Below are positions 56,218 to 64,000 of a stretch of 64,000 nt of DNA, one piece after another; the first letter of the stretch is position 1; every line of letters starts with the position of its first letter. The DNA is from Breviolum minutum Mf 1.05b.01 (taxonomy: Eukaryota; Sar; Dinophyceae; Suessiales; Symbiodiniaceae), in contig DF239425.1 in the NCBI GenBank assembly GCA_000507305.1, positions 1 through 64,000 of the forward strand. Direction: 5' to 3'. The translations under genes and the position numbers were made by a program. The notes beneath the pieces were generated by a model. That model saw only the letters and a list, made by a program, of their open reading frames with translations, made no database searches and was not told where the DNA came from.

Positions 56218-57150
56218 GTAGATATATGTAGTAGTTTTACCATTTTATCCAGTGGTAAGTTGGAGTAATTAGAAAACATACAAATAGTTTTGTTGAAGAT
56301 TCAATTTGAGTACGAAGATATAAACAACTCATTGTTTCTTATTTGGGTTCTATTGCAAGGGTCATGTCCCTATACTGAGTTAGGTCTTGTTTGGACACGA
56401 CGTCGGAAGCCTGCATTGAAGCAAACATAGATTTTATGGGCCGGGATACTTGAGTATAACGTTTGTGATGTTGTTATTATATACATATGTTACATATATA
56501 TTTTTTTTACATATTAAAATATTTGTGATGGCATCATGCAATAACAATTAAAAAATCAACAGCAATCGATGCAAATATTTATTTATATGTATATACACTG
56601 TTCAATTAATAGAACATACATAATGTTTTTTTTATGCATATTCATATTCAATACACATGTAATATCATGAAGCGTGAGTCAATTTCCTCAGAAAACCGTA
56701 GCTCACTATGTGACAAGGGTTTCTGCGCATGCGAGGTTTCAGTTCAGCCAGAGTCGCTGATGGGTTGGAGAAAGGCCACGTTTCGCCGGTGGAAAGGAAC
56801 AAGGGTCAATGGATTGCCAATGGATTGTCAGTGGTTAGTTGTTTAGAGTGGCGGTTTGAATATGAGCCAAGTATATATATATATACATATATTTGAGCTA
56901 CGGAAGACACAGGATGGCTAGAAGGGATTACACGGCCCTCTATGATAGGGGTTATATATATTCTCTTGCAACAATCCCTGTAGACCAGCATGTATATATC
57001 AATATATATATATATGATAAGATGGGATATTTCATTTTCCGTGGCTCAAACAAGTGAATTTGAATCATTTTATTTTTGTTGTACTTGAGAATCAATCAAG
57101 CTGTTTATCTCATATTATTTTATCTCATACATTCTGAATTACCATATCAT
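56218..57150. other. AT-rich spacer, no supported gene
   Basis: Contains (AT)n tracts at 56486-56504, 56870-56887 and 57001-57015 and long AT-rich stretches at 56470-56660. One CpG-rich patch at 56690-56830 may be coding but no splice sites decide it. Confidence 0.45.
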
Positions 57151-57157
57151 ATCATAT

Positions 57158-57275
57158 AGTGTAAATGGAAGAAATCATGCACCTGCAATGTATAATGCCC
57201 TCTAAATAAACTGGATACGTACCATATCAACTGGTGATCGGGACCCGGATTTCTGAACCATCGGTCAGTTAACAG
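57158..57275. repeat. MITE family A, copy 9 (diverged)
   Basis: GTGTAAATGGAAGAAATCAT at the left; CATATCAACTGGTGATCGGG and GGATTTCTGAACCATCGG at the right. Confidence 0.6.
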
Positions 57276-57411
57276 TGAGGCCCAGAGCTGACCACCGCCA
57301 GCGCGGCCAAACGAGTTCGGGGAAACTCAACCCAGCGGTTCGGTGGTGATTCATAGTTGGTCTTAAGATGAAGAGGCTAATGGAAATCTCCAAAAAATGG
57401 TGATTTGTTTC

Positions 57412-57513
57412 ACTAGGCCTTATAAATTGGGGTTATAACACTACTTGTATTAGTATAGATATTTATAGGGGTTCTAACTTCATTTATAAGTGGTAGGGGC
57501 CCATCTTGTAGCT
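57412..57513. repeat. MITE family D, copy 5
   Basis: CTAGGCCTTATAAATTGGGG at the left, TTATAAGTGGTAGGGGCCCA then TCTTGTA at the right. Its right end runs directly into MITE B copy 8. Confidence 0.7.
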
Positions 57514-57614
57514 TGTGGTTTCAGATATTTTTTTGCTTTCCATCCGAAGATTGGGGAAATTGGAATCCAATTTGACTCGCGCATTTTTTTCAAATGGTTT
57601 GAAACCACCAACTG
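57510..57614. repeat. MITE family B, copy 8
   Basis: TAGCTTGTGGTTTCAGATAT at the left, GGTTTGAAACCACCAACTGA at the right. Confidence 0.8.
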
Positions 57615-58107
57615 ATTCAGTTTTGGGTCAAAAACTGCTGGAATTATTTTGGGGGTTTAACGGTCAAGGTCTATGCTTGAGGTTCCTTGAAATCATCCCA
57701 CAAAATCTGAGAAGATGTCGTTGGTTGGTGCTTGGAAGGTTTCAGGAACTAAGGAGTGGTTGCATATAAACTTGTTTTAGGCTGGTGAAATCAGTGAAAT
57801 CATGTGATTTTCTCAGATTTGTTGTTTAATTGTTTAATTGAAGTCTATACTTAGGAATGATCCTTTGAATCACCCAAAAGCCTACCAGATCGCAAAAAAC
57901 CAAAACAAATCCCTTGGGGAAAAGAAAGCACAATCGCAATTTTTGGGGAATCAAAACAAAGGTTCCTAAAATCTGGGCCGAGAACGGTTAAATTTTCGGA
58001 AATTCTTTGATGTGTTTTTTTTCATGTTGGAATTCGAAAATTCCCGTTCATTTTTGTTTATGGAAATCCTCTGGTCCGAGGACCAGAACGAAAAAAAACA
58101 TCCTCAG

Positions 58108-59135
58108 GTGGTTGCTGCTCTCGGCCCACCAGCTGGCGTTCCTCAACCTCAGTCTTTGTCTGGATGGTGTATAGGATCCATGGGACTGGTATATTTTACC
58201 TGCATTTACACCACCGAAGATTAACATGGAACCTGAAAATGATGGTTTGGAAGATGATTTTCCTTTTCAATTGGGTGATTTCTGGGTTCGATGTTAATCT
58301 TCCGGGGTGTACCACTAAAATCAACCACATGTAGGCAAATATACCGTTCGTCCCATATATCCTATTGTGTGTGTTTTCCTTTTTTGATGGTGTCATAGAA
58401 ACAAATGGCTGATGAATATCATGACTTGATTTATTTTGCAAGTATTTGAAAGTCCTCGGCACATGCTGATATTCATGTTTGCCAAAGATTGTGAGATATC
58501 AAAGTACGTGTTTCAACTCTGCTATATAATTATATATTGAAAATAATGCGTGTTTTTCGTATCCTTCTGACATTCCTAAAAAATGAACGCTTGCATTCCT
58601 ATTCCTGTCTACATTATAGGGCTGCTTTCTATATATGAGATCCACTATCCCAGCCTCCCTCCCAAGTGTCCAACATGAAGACAGACTATCCCAGTCTACC
58701 ATTATAGGGCTGAAGCTGACATCCCTGAATGATGATTGAATCTTGAAACCTCACTTCAACATGATCTTCCTTAAACCTTGGGGCCCAGACAGCGAAGTCT
58801 TTGAGCCGCTTGGACGACTGGTTGGAGAGCTGTCGGAGGCCAGGAAATTTCATCACCCTGCAGCACCTGGAAAACTGAAAATGATCCTTTTTGAAAAGGG
58901 AAATTCAAAACCATTTAAAATTCCCTCCATTTTCAGCTTCCAGCCCTTGTATATTTGTTTTTTTTTCGGGGGGAATGCTTTTGTTTTTCTACGTGAAACA
59001 GGGCGTTTTTGTTGGTGTTTTTTCGTGGCAACCCGCTTAAAAACGTCGTCATTTTCTCTCTCGGTGGGCAGAATTAATGACTTCAAGGTGAAGGATCGTG
59101 GATCGATTCGAGCCGCTGTTAGACGAGCTACGTAA
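58108..59135 (+). CDS. Three phase-compatible exons of a small gene (3' part)
   Basis: Exons 58108-58166 (VVAALGPPAGVPQPQSLSG plus two bases), 58793-58843 (EVFEPLGRLVGELSEA plus two bases) and 59072-59135 (INDFKVKDRGSIRAAVRRAT, TAA). Lengths of 59, 51 and 64 nt keep the frame. The first acceptor is CAG/G; donors are GT and GA. The first intron opens with the left end of a MITE C. The product is short and unrecognised, with a basic C-terminus. Upstream exons are not identified, and the second acceptor (CAGACAG/C) is the weakest point. Confidence 0.45.
58165..58368. repeat. MITE C, copy 14, interrupted by MITE H, copy 2
   Basis: MITE C left arm GTATAGGATCCATGGGACTG ... CCTGCATTT at 58168-58204 and right arm ACATGTAGGCAAATATACCG ... 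CATATATCCTAT at 58329-58366. Between them a complete MITE H, TACACCACCGAAGATTAACA to GTTAATCTTCCGGGGTGTAC (58203-58312). Confidence 0.82.
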
Positions 59136-59442
59136 TCCCTGAAGGTAACAGCTAAAGCCACTTGAAAATTGAAGGTTTTCAGATGCCTTGTTTTTGGTGT
59201 CAGATGTTTGTGTGCAAGGAGGCTCTCATACCCAGATTTGTGTTGACTGATAATATTATTAGTTTTTCACCGTTTTTGTCACACGTTTGGTGTTTCTATC
59301 TTGCACTTGGCACTTGTTCCGCTATCAACTACTGTATACCCTACAAGGATTTTTGATGATTTTTGTTTGTTTCTTGCGGATTTGGGTTTTCAGTTGTTTA
59401 CTCAGCACCTGCAGCACTCATTTCTTCATCATCTTGGGGCCC

Positions 59443-59508
59443 GGGGGGGTTCATCTCCAACATCTCCGCGGAATTCAGTGAGGCATCGCCGCGAAGCTCC
59501 TACTCAGG
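59443..59508 (+). CDS. Possible exon
   Basis: RGGSSPTSPRNSVRHRREAP then TQ, ending at a GA donor (ACTCAG/GAAGC). The segment is CpG-rich, Ser/Arg rich and probably disordered. The 5' end lies in a G run and is not decided. Confidence 0.35.
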
Positions 59509-59857
59509 AAGCTTATCATGGTTTTAGGCGCAACTTTGGATCTCGAGGTTTTGGAAGGATTTGGGGGGATTTTGTTTGCAAATACTGGGGAATTTCAGGG
59601 TATTATGATGGGAGAATAGGACCTAGGATAGAAGATCTCAAAAGATGAATTTGTGTACATATTTTTTTTGATAATTCGAGGATATTTGGAAAGGTAATTT
59701 GTAGGTTTGATATTTGGCTAAGGAATTACACGATGAGGAGTGTATTGATTCCTCAGAGTCGTTGTTGCAAGACACGTATCCAACAGTTGGTTGCCACCAA
59801 TGTCATGAACGTGGCTAACTTGACCCTAAACAGGAGCTATTGTAAAACGTAGCATCC

Positions 59858-59960
59858 TGGGAACTACAGTAACATATCCCTATACCACGGCACTTTTCAG
59901 TCGATTTTTTTTCCGTTTCACCAGGTGGGTCCCATGTGATCGTTCCCTGGAGGGTAGTCT
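59858..59960. repeat. MITE family I, copy 3
   Basis: ACAGTAACATATCCCTATAC at the left, GTGATCGTTCCCTGGAGGGT then AG at the right. Confidence 0.6.
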
Positions 59961-60213
59961 GGAAAGGGAATTTCCCTCCAATTAGCCTTTGCATGGCGTA
60001 CTTGCCTGAACTTTCACATGGATACCAACAAAGATGCCATATTTTTGATTCACATTTCCTTAAACCGTTGCTTTTGGTATTCATTTGTCAAATTTCGGGG
60101 GTCTAGGTATTCTTGTTTGCCAAGATTCAAATTACACTGAGTTACTGGATACATTCCTGTAAGCTAACATGGGGATGGCAAATCACCATTTTTCCTGGTG
60201 AATACCATCACTA

Positions 60214-60322
60214 TAGGCGGTGGTTTCATATCTTTTTATATAATGTTCACTCCCTATTTGGAAAAATGATCCAATTTGACCTGTGCATATTTTTCAAATG
60301 GGTTGGTTCAACCACCAACTAG
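60214..60322. repeat. MITE family B, copy 9
   Basis: ATAGGCGGTGGTTTCATATC at the left, GGTTCAACCACCAACTAG at the right. Confidence 0.8.
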
Positions 60323-60337
60323 ATGCAAAACCGCATA

Positions 60338-60434
60338 GAATCCATGGAACTAGTATATTTCCCTACTAATTTACTATAAAAAGCAACCAAAAACATGTAG
60401 GAAAATATACCGTTCGTCCTGGATGGTATGGAGG
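60338..60434. repeat. MITE family C, copy 15
   Basis: GCATAGAATCCATGGAACTA at the left, ACCGTTCGTCCTGGATGGTA then TGG at the right. Confidence 0.7.
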
Positions 60435-60718
60435 GGTTGATGTTGAAACCAGGGGCTATGGCGACGTGTTTCCGTCAGGCCTTCAGCTGAAGACAGGGCT
60501 GGAGTGGCCACTCATTGCTGGTTTCAGGACGATGGCAGGGTGATGGGTTTCCTTGGAAGGTTTCAAAAGATCTTCCCAATGACGGAGGGTCCCATGGGTG
60601 TTCAACGGTGGTATATTTTCACCTATACACGGAAGTGGTTGATTTGATATGGTTAGAATGTGGGTACATAAACCGGTCCCATGGATCCGGGATCCACGGG
60701 TCTTAGTTCACATGGATT

Positions 60719-60988
60719 TTGAGGTGGACATGCCATCGTTTTCTTGTGAGGAACGCAAGGGTTCAAAGTGGTTGGGGCCTCCAGCGTCTGGGGACTCAGT
60801 CAGAGTCCTTGACAAATAGGCTGCTCTTTGGGTGCGATGTTTCTGGGTCGCAATTTTTTGCGACCAAACCGCTGATGGCACCCCAAATGATGGGTTTAGT
60901 AAGGGAATCCACCCAAGATGCTATAATTCGATTTGCCCAGATTGAGATATTTGACAACTCGCCTCAAAAAGTGATGCAGAGCCAATGA
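60719..60988 (+). CDS. Possible coding block
   Basis: An open frame ends TGA 60988 with GLVRESTQDAIIRFAQIEIF then DNSPQKVMQSQ. The last 90 nt are the most protein-like; AG/G at 60902 could be their acceptor. Product unrecognised. Confidence 0.38.
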   Translation: MRWTCHRFLVRNARVQSGWGLQRLGTQSESLTNRLLFGCDVSGSQFFATKPLMAPQMMGLVRESTQDAIIRFAQIEIFDNSPQKVMQSQ

Positions 60989-61491
60989 AAAGATGCCATC
61001 GGCCCAACAAGGACAACAAATTCAATGCAAGTGACAAGTGAAAATATCTTTTGTACATCATGTAGGGCCTATGATACTTTCTGGTGTGGTTGGAACGGGG
61101 TCATCATGAAACAAAAAAACTTGCTACCACTGTATTCTAGGATTACAGCTGGTTGAGACATAGTGACGTCACACCACCTCAACATGAAAAGTTGCTTGTC
61201 TTTTTAATAGCGAAATCATGCAAAACTTAGGATACATGTTGTCTTCAGATTGGTGAATAGTGTGACATTCTCCATCATTCAATTTTGATTTCATGTTTCA
61301 TCTGAGACTTAAAAACATGTGTTTGCATGCTTTTGTATTTGTGCGGTTTAAAAGGTCTGTGCCTCACTGAAACGGAACGAAAACAAACATTCCGAACACG
61401 GAAATTTGAGATTACATCCATTTTGCAAATATCATGATCAGATCTAGTAAACCTTCCGGAAACTACCAGCCAAAGATTTTTGAATATATGG

Positions 61492-61606
61492 ATGTTTCCG
61501 AAAATTGTGGTACCCCCAAATCATCCATTTTAATAGGGTTTTCATGGGTTTTCCATTATAAACCATCCATTTTGGGGTACCCCTATTTTAGGAAACATCC
61601 ATATGC
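61492..61606. repeat. MITE family E, copy 3
   Basis: ATATGGATGTTTCCGAAAAT at the left, TTTTAGGAAACATCCATATG at the right; GGTTTTCCATTATAAACC is inverted relative to copies 1 and 2. Confidence 0.88.
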
Positions 61607-61674
61607 TTGGGGTTTTTGTTTAGGCACTTTGCCCCCAAGTGTTTTAAGGGTCTTCAACTATGCTCATCTTTCAG

Positions 61675-61728
61675 GCCACCACGGGCGCTGAATCGCACCC
61701 TTCATCGTGGGTCGCAAGCATTGCCTAG
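61675..61728 (+). CDS. Possible small terminal exon
   Basis: Acceptor CATCTTTCAG/G followed by ATTGAESHPSSWVASIA and TAG. A second frame is open (PPRALNRTLHRGSQALPSG), so the call is weak. Confidence 0.3.
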   Translation, partial: ATTGAESHPSSWVASIA

Positions 61729-62307
61729 TGGTAACTTGGGCCTTTTAAAGAAACTCAGTGGGTCTTTTTGAAACAGCAACTGAAGCCAAGGGGATTGGTT
61801 GGGTGGTTGAAATGGTGGGGTTTGTTTACTTGAGGCATTTGGTCATTGTTATATACTAGTAAAATCCGTTTCATCAAGGATTTCTAGAAGAGTAAACGCT
61901 AGTAGCCAGCAATGAACCACTGGATAAACTGTGGGGTGGACCGACCTCGGTTTTGGGGGTGTTTGACCTTTCATTTGGTTATTTGGTATCCAAGGCCTGT
62001 GGAGAATGGATAATGTCTGATTGAAACTTATCTTTTCTTAGCATTTTTTGTTAAAACATCTTATCCCCAATAGGAGGACATTGGACATATATTAAAATAC
62101 AATGGCAATACAATTATCTTGATTTTTGTTATAATAAGATCCTGAACATATTTTGTTGTCCGTGAAAACAAGTTGTGTCTTTGTAGCCTGCTTGATTTGA
62201 TCATAGGCATGTTTGACAGCCATGACATCCTGGCCCAACACATCTGACCCGATTTTTCTAGTTCCAACCAAAAAACAAACAGAATCCCCAAAACCCTAAC
62301 CCAGATG

Positions 62308-62380
62308 CTCAATGTATGGCCTATTTACCTACATTTACCATAAGTTTAGGCCAATTTGTAGATAACATATACCATATCTT
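62308..62380. repeat. MITE family C fragment
   Basis: CTCAATGTATGGCCTATTTA then CCTACATTTACCATAAGTTT; the right arm is degenerate. Confidence 0.55.
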
Positions 62381-62422
62381 TTTCCACAATACACTTTTGA
62401 AGATGTTCCTTTTCCCCCAAAG

Positions 62423-62484
62423 GTGGGAGAGCTCAGATCTTTCCCTGTTGGCCGTGAACCCGAGGTCCCATGAGTTTACGCCAG
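62423..62484 (+). CDS. Probable exon with a GC donor
   Basis: Acceptor CCCCAAAG/G and a GC donor (GCCAG/GCATGG) enclose WESSDLSLLAVNPRSHEFTP. It needs two bases before and leaves one. It lies 0.44 kb upstream of the exon at 62926 on the same strand; at least one exon would be needed between them to restore the phase. Confidence 0.4.
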
Positions 62485-62925
62485 GCATGGTGTGTTTTTT
62501 CTCGGGGCGTTGTTCACCGTCGTTTGAAGAAAAAAGATCCAAACAAAAATCAAGGGGCTAGAAAGAACAGAAGAACTAGAAAATGTTCCAATATGGTTTT
62601 TAGACCCTTGATTTTTAACAATTTCATTGGAACACCTGTTTTAGCTGTTATAATGGAACTCATCTACAGAATTTCGTTTTGGCAGAGCTGAAGTCTCAAT
62701 ATTCTGACACATGCTGCTGCAAAACAGTCTACATTGGTTTTTTGAAATGTCTAGAATCTACAGGTGGTTGATGTGTTTTGTCCCAAAGGTAGGGGAAAAT
62801 TTACCAGATTTACCTTAATCTTTGCCTTACATCTTCAATACAAATTGCAACTGCTCCAGTTTTCATGGTTCTATAGAAATATCACCACTTTTGCGTTTTC
62901 AAAAAACCCCTGGCCGTTGTTACAG

Positions 62926-63111
62926 GAGCAGCCAACATCCTCGGTAAAGCCTGGCATGTTTGAAGTGCCAAAATTCACCTCCCGGAGAGTGAAAACCCGA
63001 AACGCAGATGGTGTCACCGCAAAACGGATCGCCAGGAATACGGGAAGGCTTATAGTCACAAGGAGTGGAGCAGAGCTGGAGTTTGGGGCCCTAAACGAAA
63101 CGCAATGTTGA
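62926..63111 (+). CDS. Probable terminal exon of 61 codons
   Basis: Acceptor CGTTGTTACAG/G in phase 0, then EQPTSSVKPGMFEVPKFTSR, a basic stretch VKTRNADGVTAKRIARNTGR, and LIVTRSGAELEFGALNETQC to TGA 63109-63111. CpG is clearly higher than in the flanks. Product unrecognised; the basic region could bind nucleic acid. Confidence 0.52.
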   Translation, partial: EQPTSSVKPGMFEVPKFTSRRVKTRNADGVTAKRIARNTGRLIVTRSGAELEFGALNETQC

Positions 63112-63859
63112 GTTGGCTGATGTTGGACCTCTTAGGGGGAGCTTTGGGGGATAGATTCATAAACAGATGCTGGTTAGTATAGGGAAAACAAACACACAAA
63201 AAAGCATCCATGTCCAAAATAGGTGGAAAAAACACTCCCCATGGCCCATGTCTAAGAAAATTAGCATTCGTTTTTTAGCATGTTTCCCAGTATATGAATA
63301 TTGAATATACATAACACACTAGTTGGGTGTCTATAGATACATGATAACAAACAACATGTCCCCTAAACTCGGTGCGGAATTTTGTGGACCCGAAAAAAAA
63401 CAGCAGGAAAACGGGAACCCTTTGACTTGATATCACCAATCGTTGAAGATGTGTATGTATATTCAATACATAAGGATTGATAGCCAACATCTCAGGAACT
63501 CTCTTTCTATACAATTAGTTGTTTAATACATATTGGTGAATTCGAGGTTTTGTGAAAGCCATGGTGGTTTTGCATGACCAGATCTATCATAGCAACCAAA
63601 AATGGATCCTGATCAAAGGGATTTCTTGAGTTGCATGTTTTAAGCTCGGTGTTATTGATATCACATGTGGATTTTTATCCCCATTGGACATACATTCAAT
63701 ACACCTCTACGTTTCTTGTAAAACGCCAGTGTTCTCGCATGGAACACGTGTTGCTTGCGGGAATTCAAATACATTGTGTTGTTGGGTCGTGGCGTAACTT
63801 CTCTTGGTTTGTCTTGCAGACCATCCTTGACCCCAGGCGAAAAAAAACAAACATACCTT
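63112..63859. other. No supported gene
   Basis: Presumed 3' flank of the exon ending at 63111. No repeat family or exon was recognised. Confidence 0.45.
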
Positions 63860-63972
63860 ACACCGCGGAAGATTAACATGGAACATAATCATGGAGGTTT
63901 GGTTCAGATCATTTTCCTTTCTAAATGGGTGATGGCTGTAGGTTCCAGCCGTTAATCTTCCAGGGTGTACCT
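63860..63972. repeat. MITE family H, copy 3
   Basis: TACACCGCGGAAGATTAACA at the left, CCGTTAATCTTCCAGGGTGT then ACC at the right. Confidence 0.88.
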
Positions 63973-64000
63973 TAAGTAACCATCTCGAATTTCTCAGTTT

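Noticed and set aside
1-64000. tRNA, rRNA or spliced-leader RNA genes
   Set aside because: No cloverleaf, no rRNA-like block and no exact copy of the full spliced leader followed by a GT donor was seen by eye; a covariance-model scan could still find one.

Overview
The window is eukaryotic nuclear DNA and most likely from a dinoflagellate, probably Symbiodiniaceae-like. There are no bacterial-style operons. Genes are cut into short exons whose introns begin GT, GC or GA and usually end AG followed by G, the dinoflagellate splice signature. Two genes encode Mei2-type RNA-recognition motifs, and degenerate copies of a motif close to the dinoflagellate spliced leader (core TAGCCATTTTGGCTCAAG) are scattered through the first 4.4 kb. 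Everything here is read by eye; no search was run.

Layout. (1) 1-4.9 kb, very poor in CpG: two minus-strand genes, gene B (216-723) and the five-exon gene A (1207-3635, 677 aa), set among spliced-leader-like repeats. (2) 4.9-8.9 kb, CpG- and TCGA-rich: the seven-exon minus-strand gene C (5579-8592, 619 aa). Genes A, B and C resemble, from memory only, large uncharacterised multicopy dinoflagellate protein families. (3) 9-64 kb: a gene-sparse landscape with plus-strand genes in small exons, packed with 90-150 bp inverted-repeat elements (MITE-like; families A-M below) and microsatellites. The clearest genes are two tandem Mei2-like genes: copy 1 at 14689-17623 and copy 2 at 28444-32934, with likely 5' exons before each. 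From 33 to 64 kb only isolated exons could be supported, among them 38252-38329 (faintly Skp1-like), 46200-46327, 52.4-52.7 kb, 58108-59135 (three phase-compatible exons) and 62423-63111.

Main message. Exon phases join exactly in genes A and C and in both Mei2 genes only if GC and GA donors are allowed. Several MITE ends coincide with splice sites: one 116-bp inverted-repeat element at 52519-52634 lies exactly between a GT and an AG, so part of the repeat load behaves like introner elements that create introns. The two Mei2 copies differ by two introns, which fits recent intron gain or loss. The two composition breaks (about 4.9 and 8.9 kb), and the absence of MITEs before 9.6 kb, mean that a mis-joined contig or a large insertion must be considered.
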